Positions 45,880 through 54,533 of a stretch of 64,000 nucleotides of DNA are shown here, one piece after another. The DNA is from Bacillota bacterium. GTDB lineage: Bacteria > Bacillota > Clostridia > Lachnospirales > Lachnospiraceae. The number at the start of each line of letters is the position of its first letter. Positions within the stretch are counted from its first letter, which is position 1. The position numbers and the translations under genes were made by a program. The stretch spans positions 1 to 64,000 of the forward strand of contig JAEWMB010000022.1 of the NCBI GenBank assembly GCA_023457255.1. Direction: 5' to 3'. The notes below the pieces were generated by a model that saw nothing but the letters and a program-made list of their open reading frames with translations, searched no databases and had not been told where the DNA came from.

Positions 45880-45926
45880 AAGGACATTTTTCAGTGAAAC
45901 GATTCGCTGGAAAGTGTCCTTTTTCG
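45880..45926 (+). terminator. terminator-like hairpin right of the element
   Basis: AAGGACA with TGTCCTT plus inner CAG/CTG and GAA/TTC pairs, followed by TTTTT. It has no clear gene upstream, so it may belong to a gene lost or displaced by the insertion. Confidence 0.6.
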
Positions 45927-46074
45927 TGTTCCTGCAAGTAGTACAATAGATTGGAAATACCTTGGTTGGTGCTTGCACCAAATGAAATGCAGGCCGTTAT
46001 AGAAGTAATTGGAACTGTTTGCTATAATAAGATTAAAACATAGAATAATAAATAAAATTTGAGGAGGATTATAG

Positions 46075-46749
46075 ATGACAAAAGCAATTTTTTTTGATTT
46101 GTTTTTTACGCTGATTCATCCAAAGTATTCCGATGAAAATGAATTTGATATTATTGGTCTATCATCAATTGAGTGGGAGAAATATGCCGAAGATGATATT
46201 TTGTACAAGGAAAGAGCCCGGGGCAATGTGAAAAGCGAAAAAACCATTATAGATAATATCGTTAATAGAATGCCCTATGAGTTGACAGAAGAACAAAAGA
46301 AAATCATATTATTTCGAAGAGAAGAGCACATGAAGAGAGCATTATTAGCAGTTGATGGCATGATTCTTGAAAGTATTCAAAAACTACATAATAACAACAT
46401 AAAGATAGGGCTTATTAGTAATGCAGATGTAATTGATTCAAAATATTGGGAGAATTCCCCGTTGGCAGATTTTTTTGATTTGGTTGTGTTTTCTTGTAAT
46501 GTAGGAATGTTAAAGCCTGAAGTGAAAATATACGATTTCGCAATGAGGAAACTAAATGTTTTACCGGAAGAAAGTATATTCGTTGGTGATGGTGGTTCAA
46601 ATGAATTGTGGGGAGCAAAAATGGCTGGTATGAAAACAATTTTTACTGAATATTTAGAATCAAAGCCAGAATGCCAAAAAGAAAAGATTATGATGCATGC
46701 AGACTATCATGTAAATAGCTTTGATGAAATATTAAAATATGTAGAATAG
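46075..46749 (+). CDS. HAD-superfamily hydrolase
   Basis: 224 residues. Motif I is FFDLFFTLIHPK, in which the usual second aspartate (DxDxT) is replaced (DLFFT), so the classical acid/base residue is missing. Motif II is GLISNADV, motif III is around the lysine of MLKPEVKIY, and motif IV is VGDGGSNELWGAK. It resembles the haloacid dehalogenase and phosphoglycolate phosphatase-like group. GAGGAGG precedes the ATG and an extended -10 (TGCTATAAT, 46020-46028) lies upstream. Confidence 0.85.
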   Translation: MTKAIFFDLFFTLIHPKYSDENEFDIIGLSSIEWEKYAEDDILYKERARGNVKSEKTIIDNIVNRMPYELTEEQKKIILFRREEHMKRALLAVDGMILESIQKLHNNNIKIGLISNADVIDSKYWENSPLADFFDLVVFSCNVGMLKPEVKIYDFAMRKLNVLPEESIFVGDGGSNELWGAKMAGMKTIFTEYLESKPECQKEKIMMHADYHVNSFDEILKYVE

Positions 46750-46908
46750 CAACGTTCAATGTAACTGCTCAGATCCAATTTACTTTTAGCTGTGTGATTG
46801 GTTCTCTCTGTTCTTAAATACACCATTAAAAGTAAAGGATGTTATAGAAAAAAATAGTGTTTTATGAGATAATAAACAAAATTACTATATTATTATGGAG
46901 GTGCTGCT

Positions 46909-47394
46909 ATGTTGTTTTGGCTTGTAGGATATATTGTTTGTGGAGTTATTTGGGGATATGCTACAAATGCTGTTGTTAATAACAAAGGCTATGATGAAAA
47001 TTGGTTTTGGTGGGGCTTTTTCTTTGGCTTTATAGCATTAATTGTTGCTTTGACAAAACCAGAGCGCTATAGCAGCCATGATTATCAATCATTTTCACTA
47101 CTTAGTCAGGCGGCGCAAGAAGAAAGCAGAAAAGGAATGCTTCTCAATGGTGGTTGGAAATGTCATTGTGGTAGAGTTAATCCAAGTTATACGGGATCTT
47201 GTGCTTGCGGCTGTTCAAAGGATATGGTAGATGAACAGAAAAAGAAAGTTGAGGAAGAGAAAAAAGAACGAGAAAAGCTTGTAGAAGATAATTTAAAGCT
47301 TGATAATTTGAAAAAAATGAAGGAATTATTAGACACAGGTGCTATTACACAAGAAGAGTATGATAAAAAGAAGCAGCAATTATTAAACATATAA
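46909..47394 (+). CDS. membrane protein with zinc-ribbon and SHOCT domain
   Basis: 161 residues. Two membrane segments lie near 2-20 and 32-50. A possible zinc ribbon follows in WKCHCGRVNPSYTGSCACG near 82-100, then a coiled-coil linker. A C-terminal SHOCT domain is present (MKELLDTGAITQEEYDKKK). SHOCT is a short oligomerisation or binding domain. Function unknown. Confidence 0.75.
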   Translation: MLFWLVGYIVCGVIWGYATNAVVNNKGYDENWFWWGFFFGFIALIVALTKPERYSSHDYQSFSLLSQAAQEESRKGMLLNGGWKCHCGRVNPSYTGSCACGCSKDMVDEQKKKVEEEKKEREKLVEDNLKLDNLKKMKELLDTGAITQEEYDKKKQQLLNI

Positions 47395-47401
47395 TTAACC
47401 C

Positions 47402-47436
47402 AAAAGACTTCGCTAAAATGTGCGAAGTCTTTTTAA
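47402..47436. terminator. terminator between convergent genes
   Basis: AAAGACTTCGC/GCGAAGTCTTT, T run on the plus side and a shorter one on the minus side. Confidence 0.85.
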
Positions 47437-47499
47437 TAAAGAGAGAAAAGAAAGTTTTACATCATAGCAAATAAGCTATGTTATAAAACTTCCTTTTAA

Positions 47500-48228
47500 T
47501 TATTCTTGTGCTTTTTTTACTGCCTCCTCCAGACTCATACCATAAAAAGATTGTGCATGAAACAATCTTCCGCTTCTCTGGTCGTCTACAAAGGCACCAA
47601 CGACGATACCCGGTACTACAGACTCTACGGAGTTTGGAGCATGAGATCCGCCAAGAGAGGTACGGCACCAGCCAGGGTCGCTTAAGTTAATTAATACATC
47701 GGTACCCTCTACCACAGAAGCCATATCTTTGGTGAATTTATCAAGAGCGGCTTTACTTGCTGAGTATCCGGCTTGTTGAGGTTCATTTTGAATACCGCTG
47801 GTTGTATTTATGATTCTGCCGAAGCCTCGTTCTATCATCTTTGGAAGAAAGTGATAGCAAATTATTGCAGGAGCTATCATGTTAATCATAAAGCTTGATG
47901 TAAAATCTTCAACCGGAGTTTTAAAATAATCGGTGCGATACGCAACCTGAACTCCAGCATTGTTAAAAACAAGAGATACTTCGACATCAAGGGAGTCAAT
48001 CTTTTCTAGCATCAGCTTTACTTCCTCCGGACTAGTCAATTCAGCAGCTACGGAATAAGCATTGACACCAAGTTTCTTTACTTCTGCCAGCACAGCAAGG
48101 GTATGATCTTCTAACCGACTATGCAGGATTAAATCACATCCCTGCTTTGCCAAAAATAAGGCGATTTGATACCCGACACCCCTGCTTGCACCGGTAATGA
48201 GTGCCCAGCATCCTTTGACATTAATCAT
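47500..48228 (-). CDS. short-chain dehydrogenase/reductase
   Basis: 242 residues, Rossmann fold. The cofactor motif TGASRGVG is near residues 13-20. The NNAG structural motif is present, and the catalytic serine, tyrosine and lysine are visible in NTTSGIQ and GYSASKAAL. It reduces a carbonyl with NAD(P)H; the substrate cannot be inferred. It stands alone on the reverse strand. Confidence 0.9.
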   Translation of the reverse strand: MINVKGCWALITGASRGVGYQIALFLAKQGCDLILHSRLEDHTLAVLAEVKKLGVNAYSVAAELTSPEEVKLMLEKIDSLDVEVSLVFNNAGVQVAYRTDYFKTPVEDFTSSFMINMIAPAIICYHFLPKMIERGFGRIINTTSGIQNEPQQAGYSASKAALDKFTKDMASVVEGTDVLINLSDPGWCRTSLGGSHAPNSVESVVPGIVVGAFVDDQRSGRLFHAQSFYGMSLEEAVKKAQE

Positions 48229-48333
48229 ATCATTTTCCTATCCTTTCTATGGATTCCTTATACCATTCAAAGTATAACAATTATTATGATATCACGATAT
48301 AAGAAATATAAACAAAAGTCGTATAAATCTATT

Positions 48334-48362
48334 TTGACAGCATGGCAATGGAGATGTAAAAT
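48334..48362 (+). promoter_or_regulatory. promoter before a short reading frame
   Basis: Perfect TTGACA (48334-48339), 17-base spacer, TAAAAT (48357-48362). Confidence 0.6.
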
Positions 48363-48393
48363 TACATTATTAAGATTTAGGGGGAGAGATAGA

Positions 48394-48501
48394 ATGACAG
48401 AACGTGAAATCACTAGGAGTTTAAAACGATGCCTTGAGCCACTGCCTTTTTGTATATGCTTTTTGAATAGAGGGTTCTTACGCATTAGAAATAAGATTTA
48501 G
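48394..48501 (+). CDS. 35-residue peptide or truncated gene remnant
   Basis: An ATG 8 bases after AGGGGGAGAG opens a frame of 35 codons (MTEREITRSLKRCLEPLPF at the start) with a good promoter upstream. The N-terminal pattern resembles small phage or element zinc proteins, but the later part does not. It may be a gene cut short by a frameshift or deletion. Confidence 0.4.
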   Translation: MTEREITRSLKRCLEPLPFCICFLNRGFLRIRNKI

Positions 48502-48544
48502 TGATAAGTGATAAGTTGAGCAGTAATGATAAGCGGTAATAATG

Positions 48545-48573
48545 TTGACTTTTTAAATTATTTGTGATATGTT
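48545..48573 (+). promoter_or_regulatory. promoter of the T-box transcript
   Basis: TTGACT (48545-48550), 17-base spacer, TATGTT (48568-48573). Confidence 0.5.
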
Positions 48574-48589
48574 TGGCTAAATTGAATAC

Positions 48590-48871
48590 AAAAGCTATGA
48601 TAAGAATTAGTAAGCATTTTGGATTTTCAGAGAAGAGGCGGTAGGTGTGAGCCTTAAATGAAGAAATGCCCAACCTATCTTTGAGCTGTTAACCGAATAA
48701 AAAGAGCTATCTTTTTTAGTAAGTGTCACCGGGTTCTCCCGTTACAGAGACAAGGTATCAAGCAATTGCTTCGTACCAAGAGAGTGGAATGATTCCAAAT
48801 TTAGGTGGTACCACGGACTTGATTATAGTTCGCCCTAAGCACGAGTGTTTGTCGTGCTTAGGGCTTTTTTG
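48590..48871 (+). ncRNA. T-box riboswitch, proline-specific
   Basis: The diagnostic T-box sequence TTTAGGTGGTACCACGG is at 48800-48815, where uncharged tRNA ends pair. Stem I has GCATTT (48614-48619) pairing with AAATGC (48664-48669). Next to it CCA (48670-48672), followed by A, is the likely specifier codon for proline. The terminator stem GCCCTAAGCACGA with TCGTGCTTAGGGC ends in a T run at 48866-48870. It controls the downstream proS remnant. Confidence 0.9.
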
Positions 48872-48899
48872 TATTCAAAATAAATTTGGAGGATTGATT

Positions 48900-49764
48900 A
48901 TGAAGTTTGAAAAGCTTGTTGGTGAAAGATTTAAGGAAAGGCCAAGTGACTGTGTGATTGATAGTCATGCTCTTATGATTCGTGGTGGTTATATGAAGTA
49001 TGTTGGAAATGGAATTTACTCATCACTTTTGCCGTTGAAAAGAATAACTCGTAAAATTGAGCAAATCATTAGAGAAGAAATGGATGGCATTGATGGACAG
49101 GAAGTTCAGCTTCCAGTTGTTATGCCGGCTTCTCTCTGGCAGGAATCTGGCAGATATAAAAGTATAGGATGTGAGCTTGTTCGATTCAATGATAGAAATA
49201 AAAATCAACTGGTACTAGGTATGACGCATGAAGAAGCAGCGGTTCAATCTGTACGTGATTATGCCCAAAGTTATTCAAAATATCCATTTATGGTGTACCA
49301 GATTCAAACAAAGTTCAGGGACGAAGCTAGGCCAAGAGGTGGTTTGATTCGCGTACGGGAATTTACGATGAAAGATGCTTATTCCTTTCACACAAGCCAA
49401 GGCGATTGCTCCTTGGCAAGTTCATATTTGTGCTGTACGATCCGATGATAATGATGTGAAAAAATGTGCAGATTACTTATACGAGGAGTTGCTAAATAGT
49501 GGGATTGAAGTGATTTATGATGACAGAGCCGTTAGTGCTGGTGTTATGTTTTCAGATGCGGATTTGCTCGGGGTTCCGTTAAGGATTATTGTGAGTCCAA
49601 GAAATCTTAAAGAGAATTGTTGTGAGATCGTCTCCAGAGATAAAATGATTTCCGTAAAAATTGCATTAGATTTAGCAAAAGAAAAGATTTTTGAATTAGT
49701 ACAGCTTGTTGGAAGTACCGCCGTCAAGCAAGAAGGAAATTTCAATCCTGCTGGCCATATATAA
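48900..49764 (+). pseudogene. proS: prolyl-tRNA synthetase with large internal deletion and frameshift
   Basis: The first 160 residues (from MKFEKLVGERFKERPSDCV) are the N-terminal catalytic part of bacterial ProS with class II motifs 1 and 2 (FRDEARPRGGLIRVREFTMK). At about 49405 the sequence jumps into the anticodon-binding domain in another frame (IAPWQVHICAVRSDD, then VIYDDRAVSAGVMFSDADLLG). The editing insertion, motif 3 and roughly 280 residues are missing. The upstream frame stops at 49448. GGAGG precedes the ATG by seven bases, so expression signals remain intact, but no active enzyme can be made. Another proS must exist elsewhere. Confidence 0.9.
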
Positions 49765-50008
49765 ACTTATCCGCAGCAAGTTGGAAGAGTCACACTGGAA
49801 TCTATTGTATTATCTGTATTTGTGACGAATCTTTTCAAGATTCATGCACGAGAACCTCTGTACTGATTTTGCTGATACCAATACCAGGGTATCGAACTGC
49901 TGATTTTGAACCAGAAATAGTTTAATCAGCAGAGACTAATTTAAATAATAGTGCTGAATGTATACGAAAGATTAAAGATAGAAAAAAGTAAAATATAGGC
50001 GAAAAGTA

Positions 50009-50037
50009 TTTACAAATTATAACATATTGGGTATAAT
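50009..50037 (+). promoter_or_regulatory. promoter of the radical SAM cluster
   Basis: TTTACA (50009-50014), 17-base spacer, perfect TATAAT (50032-50037). The first start codon is 37 bases downstream. No other strong promoter was seen up to the window end. Confidence 0.7.
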
Positions 50038-50073
50038 CGGAAATAATATTAGAAAAACTTGTGGAGGACAATA

Positions 50074-50718
50074 GTGGAGTATATAAATGAAGTACATATC
50101 AATATTATACAAGCAGTTAATATGATAATGAAATTTCCAAAAAGTCAAAGCAATTTTATAAAAAAAGTAAAAATAGAAACTAAAAAAGCAGAAGAAGATT
50201 ACGAAAAGAAAATTTCATATATATTTTATCGATATTATGAAATTACTAGAATCATTCAAGGAGAAGACTTGATACATTCGGATTTGCATTTATTGATTGG
50301 GTATTGTAATGAAATACTGCATAAGAAACCAGATGACTGGTTCGTCCACTTAATAAAAGTTTTGATAGAATTAAAACTTCCCTCTTCCATAAGAAATGAT
50401 GATGATCTCAGAGAAACTCTGGAGAGTATGTTACAATTACAACTAAAATCGCATACAAAAGAATCTTATTTTATTTTACCATACATCTTTTATTCGGAAT
50501 ACTGGCATGAAAATGACGACATAATTCAAACAAAAAAATATTTGGAAGATGGTCTAAGTCAAGTACCGCACATACCTATAAACTGTTCTTATTTAAATTC
50601 TCATATATTTTTACCAGTGAAAGAATTTTATTATCGATTATATAGATCGCAGGAATTTGATGCAATTCCTTTCATTAAAAAAATTATTGCAATATATTTT
50701 CCTTCAGATATGAAATAG
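50074..50718 (+). CDS. helical protein, paralogue of the 57872 gene
   Basis: 214 residues, unrecognised, predicted all-helical and possibly TPR-like. The second half aligns with the protein at 57872: a DDWF or SDYW motif, a conserved KLPSSI/ALPEIM region, SYFILPYIFYSEYW against AYFLVPYIMYADYK, and a C-terminal FLPVKEFYYRLYRS against RKPLKDFSNRLSRS. GTG at 50074 follows GGAGG by seven bases. It is the first gene of the cluster; a role as chaperone or carrier for the peptide or enzymes is possible. Confidence 0.7.
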   Translation: MEYINEVHINIIQAVNMIMKFPKSQSNFIKKVKIETKKAEEDYEKKISYIFYRYYEITRIIQGEDLIHSDLHLLIGYCNEILHKKPDDWFVHLIKVLIELKLPSSIRNDDDLRETLESMLQLQLKSHTKESYFILPYIFYSEYWHENDDIIQTKKYLEDGLSQVPHIPINCSYLNSHIFLPVKEFYYRLYRSQEFDAIPFIKKIIAIYFPSDMK

Positions 50719-50783
50719 GATTTTGTTTCTCGTTAAAGAATCAATGCTTTGTTATTATTACTAAGATGGGAGGAAGGGAGTGT

Positions 50784-51692
50784 ATGAAACTAGCCCAGGC
50801 ACTAACTAATACACCAGAGGTGTTATCGATTGAAGTTACTACCCGTTGTAATCTTAATTGTATTTACTGCAATAAAAAGAATAGACCACCGGAAAGTCTT
50901 GATATTTCGGAGGATTTACTAAAGAAGATTAAAAAGGAAGAGAGCAAATTTAGTAAGTTTATTATTTGCGGTATCGGAGAAAGTTTTTTATATCCAAGGA
51001 TATATGAGATTGTAAAGGAATTTCATGGTCAGAAATTTTGCATTGTTACCAATGGAACCATATTGATTGATTATGAAAGGCTAAATCAAAGCAACAACAT
51101 AGAAAGAATCATTTTTTCTATTGATGCGGTTGATAGGGATAGGATAAATCAGATTAGCCCAAACTATAATTTTGAACATCTTATTAATAACTTAAAAGAG
51201 CATGCGGGATATACCTTACATAGCAAGAAACGCATACATCTTGTGTTAAATTGCACCTTGAACGAACATAACAAATCAGAAATATTTGACTTGATAGACT
51301 TTGCCTCTGAATATCAATTTAATACGATACATTTTTCTCTGCCACGCGGGAAAGAAGCTTATATTGAAGAAAATCAGGAGGAGTTAAAATCAACCTTATC
51401 GATGGCTGGAAAAAGGGCAGTGAAAGCAGGCATTTATTTTGTAAACCCTTTTGAGACATGTTGTGTTTATTTAAAATGGATCACTCCTTATCTATCGATT
51501 GATGGTGATATCTTTGCTTGTGCAGAAACTCTGTATAGGAATGAACAACTAGGAAATCTATCTAGCTCCTCTTTTGAGGACGTCTGGATGGGGCAGCGAT
51601 ACAAGCGGTTTCAAGAGGGACAGGCATGCAGGAGATGCAAGTTCCTATCAAACTGTGAGTTAAAGTTTCATAATAAAGTACTGGGAGGGTAG
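50784..51692 (+). CDS. radical SAM protein with SPASM-like C-terminus (copy 1)
   Basis: 302 residues. The radical SAM cluster motif is CNLNCIYC (CX3CX2C) near residue 27. IICGIGES replaces the common GGE motif. About seven further cysteines in the last 80 residues (ETCCVYLKW, IFACAETL, CRRCKFLSNC) can bind an auxiliary iron-sulfur cluster, as in SPASM enzymes that modify peptides. It is closest in this window to the proteins at 52687 and 60800. ATG at 50784 is preferred over 50766 because GGGAG lies between them. Confidence 0.88.
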   Translation: MKLAQALTNTPEVLSIEVTTRCNLNCIYCNKKNRPPESLDISEDLLKKIKKEESKFSKFIICGIGESFLYPRIYEIVKEFHGQKFCIVTNGTILIDYERLNQSNNIERIIFSIDAVDRDRINQISPNYNFEHLINNLKEHAGYTLHSKKRIHLVLNCTLNEHNKSEIFDLIDFASEYQFNTIHFSLPRGKEAYIEENQEELKSTLSMAGKRAVKAGIYFVNPFETCCVYLKWITPYLSIDGDIFACAETLYRNEQLGNLSSSSFEDVWMGQRYKRFQEGQACRRCKFLSNCELKFHNKVLGG

Positions 51693-51700
51693 TCAAAGAT

Positions 51701-52690
51701 ATGGATGGCAGTGTAAACACATTACAAAAAGAGATGAGCCAAAACGATTTATATCGTTTAGTTACGAAAAGTGCCTACATAAATATTACAAATCGATGCA
51801 ATGCTGCTTGCAGACACTGTATTGTAAAGGATGATGAAATTCCGATGATTGATGCAAAGAAGGAAGATGTCATGAATTGGCTTGTGCAGTTAAAGGAATG
51901 TGATGTGAAAGCAGTTCATTTTGTTGGAGGAGAACCTTTTGTACCCCGAAAAAGTCTGAATGCCTATGTTGAGAAACTTACTGAACTGGGCATATATTCT
52001 GGAGTAGTAACAAATGGTCTATGGGCAAGAACTTTGGAAGAGGGTATTGCTGTCCTAAAGGAGATGCCTGGTTTACAGGGCTTGATTATAAGCTCTGATA
52101 AATACCACCTGGAGTTTATTAATGAGCAGATTGTAAAAAATGCGATTGAAGCCGGATTAGCAACTGGAAAATTTGTGAGTATCAATGTAACTTATGTTGA
52201 GAGTGATGAGGTAAAAGAAATTAACAGAATCTATAAGGAATATCAGAATAAGATTTCCATACAACCGGTTAAGGCAATGCCTTTTGATGGAGAAGACTCC
52301 AAAAAGATTAAGCGGTTTAAACCATTTCAAAAGCCAAAAAAATTAGGTGCCTACTGCGGAATTGGAAACTATTTCATTGACATAGATGGAAGGATAGATG
52401 CTTGTTGCCAATCTGCTAGATCAAAAGATACGAAGTATCTTCATTTGGGTAATATGAATGAAAGGCCGTTGTCTGAATTGCTTGTGGATTATAAAAACAA
52501 TGAAGCTTATCAATTTATACATAAATATGGGCCCAAAGGTATCGTGGAGTTTTTTATGGAGAGTGAGTTTGCCAAAGAACTTATGGAAAAAGAATTTACC
52601 AGTGGTTGTGATGTTTGTTATGAGTTGCTGGATAATCCCGGGTACTATCAATATTTCATTGAGAAGCTAAGAGAAAGAGAAGAAATATGA
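51701..52690 (+). CDS. radical SAM protein, distinct type
   Basis: 329 residues. Cluster motif CNAACRHC near residue 33, and the GGEP motif in HFVGGEPFVPRK. A characteristic SSDKYHLEF segment follows. C-terminal cysteines (GAYCGIGNYF, DACCQSARS, GCDVCYELL) suggest an auxiliary cluster. The reaction and substrate are unknown; the context suggests peptide modification. Its end overlaps the next gene by four bases. Confidence 0.88.
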   Translation: MDGSVNTLQKEMSQNDLYRLVTKSAYINITNRCNAACRHCIVKDDEIPMIDAKKEDVMNWLVQLKECDVKAVHFVGGEPFVPRKSLNAYVEKLTELGIYSGVVTNGLWARTLEEGIAVLKEMPGLQGLIISSDKYHLEFINEQIVKNAIEAGLATGKFVSINVTYVESDEVKEINRIYKEYQNKISIQPVKAMPFDGEDSKKIKRFKPFQKPKKLGAYCGIGNYFIDIDGRIDACCQSARSKDTKYLHLGNMNERPLSELLVDYKNNEAYQFIHKYGPKGIVEFFMESEFAKELMEKEFTSGCDVCYELLDNPGYYQYFIEKLREREEI

Positions 52691-53601
52691 TGAATAGTTT
52701 ATGTGAGTCGGATCTTTGGGCAGATAAATACTTAGAGCCTGTAAGGAAAATAGCGTGTAAGGTTCCACAAGTGGTCTCTTTTGAAGTAACTACAAGGTGT
52801 CAGTTGGATTGTATTTATTGTACCAGGGATAAAGAGAACCCAGAGGATTTTTCGCTTGAGCATTTAGGACAATTATTACAACACTTAGAAGGGGTAAGGA
52901 ATCTGATTATCTGTGGCATGGGGGAATCCTTCTGCTATAAAGATATCTACGAATTGATATGGAGCCTAAAGGACTATAAGATTTCCATTATAACCAACGG
53001 TGCTGTTTCTATTGATTTTAAAAAGCTGAATCAGGCGGGAAATGTTGAATTACTTGTATTTTCGATAGATGCAACAACAAAGGAGAAAATGGATGTTATC
53101 GCAAAGAATTACAACTATGATGTCTTGAAAAAGAATTTAAGTAACTTAAGAAGGTATCCGAACATAGTCGGAATTATAAACAGCACGGTGAATGAAAGAA
53201 ACCTGGATGAAATTACGAATCTCGTAGAATTTGCGGCCCTCCATGGATTGCAAGCGATCAGCTATGGTTTACCAATTGGAGAGGAAGAATTTATCAGTGA
53301 GAATAAAGAGAAAATAAAAAGTTTGATAACTGAGGCTATCCAGCTGGCGAAAAAGAAACACATCATCATAAATCAGCCTTACCGGTTAAGCTGCAATACC
53401 AAAGGTAGCATTGTACCAAATATTAGATTAGATGGAGAAGTTTATCCCTGCTGTAACGGAATGAATCAGAAGGAAGCGATCGGGAATCTATATAAAGAAA
53501 GTTTGCGAAAACTATGGGCAGAGTATGCAACTCCTTTGTTAACAAGTGATTTTTGTAAGGAATGTAAACTTTTAAATAATTTATTAAGGATAGCAGAGTA
53601 A
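52687..53601 (+). CDS. radical SAM protein with SPASM-like C-terminus (copy 2)
   Basis: 304 residues. Cluster motif CQLDCIYC near residue 38, then LIICGMGESF, the same variant as copy 1. C-terminal cysteines occur in RLSCNT, VYPCCNGMNQ and FCKECKLL. It shares with copies 1 and 3 the layout and the LP(R/I/L)G motif before the last third (YGLPIGEEEF). The start overlaps the previous gene as ATGA. Confidence 0.88.
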   Translation: MMNSLCESDLWADKYLEPVRKIACKVPQVVSFEVTTRCQLDCIYCTRDKENPEDFSLEHLGQLLQHLEGVRNLIICGMGESFCYKDIYELIWSLKDYKISIITNGAVSIDFKKLNQAGNVELLVFSIDATTKEKMDVIAKNYNYDVLKKNLSNLRRYPNIVGIINSTVNERNLDEITNLVEFAALHGLQAISYGLPIGEEEFISENKEKIKSLITEAIQLAKKKHIIINQPYRLSCNTKGSIVPNIRLDGEVYPCCNGMNQKEAIGNLYKESLRKLWAEYATPLLTSDFCKECKLLNNLLRIAE

Positions 53602-53625
53602 ATACATAGGTAAGGAGATTGGTAA

Positions 53626-54522
53626 ATGAAAGCGATAAGTGTACATTTAACAGATCAATGCAATAATTCATGTATCTTTTGCGTGGTGAATTCTCATAAA
53701 GAAAGAAGAGAAGGGGTGAATAAAAAGGTACTGTATAAATTCTTAGAAGAGAATGCGAATCAAGGCTATGAATCAGTGAATATTCATGGTGGTGAAGCAA
53801 CAGTACTTGATGATTTTGAGGATATCTTAAAGATGATTCAGGATTTAAATTACAAAGAGGTTAGTTTACAAACCAATGGGCGTAAACTTTCAGATTTTGA
53901 TTATGCAAAAAGATTATATGAATTAGGTGTAAAGTTGTTTGTAGTATCCATGCATGGAAAAGATGCTGCACAGCATGATTTTATTACTCAGGAAGCAGGA
54001 AGCTTTAACGAAGCCATGGAAGGTATTAGAAATGCAAAAAGGCTGGGAGCGAAGGTTAGAACCAATACAGTAGTCTATAAAAATAATATTGATAGCTTGA
54101 CGGAGATAGCAAATCTTATTATTGATTGCGGAGTGGATCATATTAATATTTCGGGCTTACATCCGGTCGGAAAAGCTTATCAAAATTTTCATCAGGTTAC
54201 CCCGAAATATTCAGAAATTATGCCACAAGTCTTTCAAATGGTGGATCAATGTAACAAGAGGAATACTATCGTAACGTTAGAAGGTTTCCCAACCTGCATG
54301 GTAAAAGGGTATGAAGATTATCAGCTGCAGTGGGAAGATATTCATTTCAAATTACTCTATCATAACTTTATTATAAAGAATTACGCAGACTTTATGGAAA
54401 ATGAAACAAAGCGGCATGGCATAGCATGTGAAGAATGCCTGCATAAAAAGAATTGTGGTGGAGTATACAAGGAATATCTTGAGTTTTATGGCTGGGATGA
54501 GTTTACTACTGCTGTTGGTTAG
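53626..54522 (+). CDS. radical SAM protein, third type
   Basis: 298 residues. The cluster motif CNNSCIFC is only 12 residues from the start, so the N-terminal part is minimal. GGE is present as IHGGEATVL, and the SAM-binding strand as SGLHPVGKAY. The C-terminal pair CEECLHKKNCGGVYKEYLE ends in a short tail. It belongs to the MoaA-like superfamily but not to the three SPASM copies. AAGGAG lies upstream. Confidence 0.87.
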   Translation: MKAISVHLTDQCNNSCIFCVVNSHKERREGVNKKVLYKFLEENANQGYESVNIHGGEATVLDDFEDILKMIQDLNYKEVSLQTNGRKLSDFDYAKRLYELGVKLFVVSMHGKDAAQHDFITQEAGSFNEAMEGIRNAKRLGAKVRTNTVVYKNNIDSLTEIANLIIDCGVDHINISGLHPVGKAYQNFHQVTPKYSEIMPQVFQMVDQCNKRNTIVTLEGFPTCMVKGYEDYQLQWEDIHFKLLYHNFIIKNYADFMENETKRHGIACEECLHKKNCGGVYKEYLEFYGWDEFTTAVG

Positions 54523-54533
54523 GGGTAGCTGCC

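Noticed and set aside
45802..45935. Short open frame right of the element (VKNYKTPEVKLKE start)
   Set aside because: It has no ribosome binding site, overlaps a terminator-like hairpin and matches no family that I recognise.
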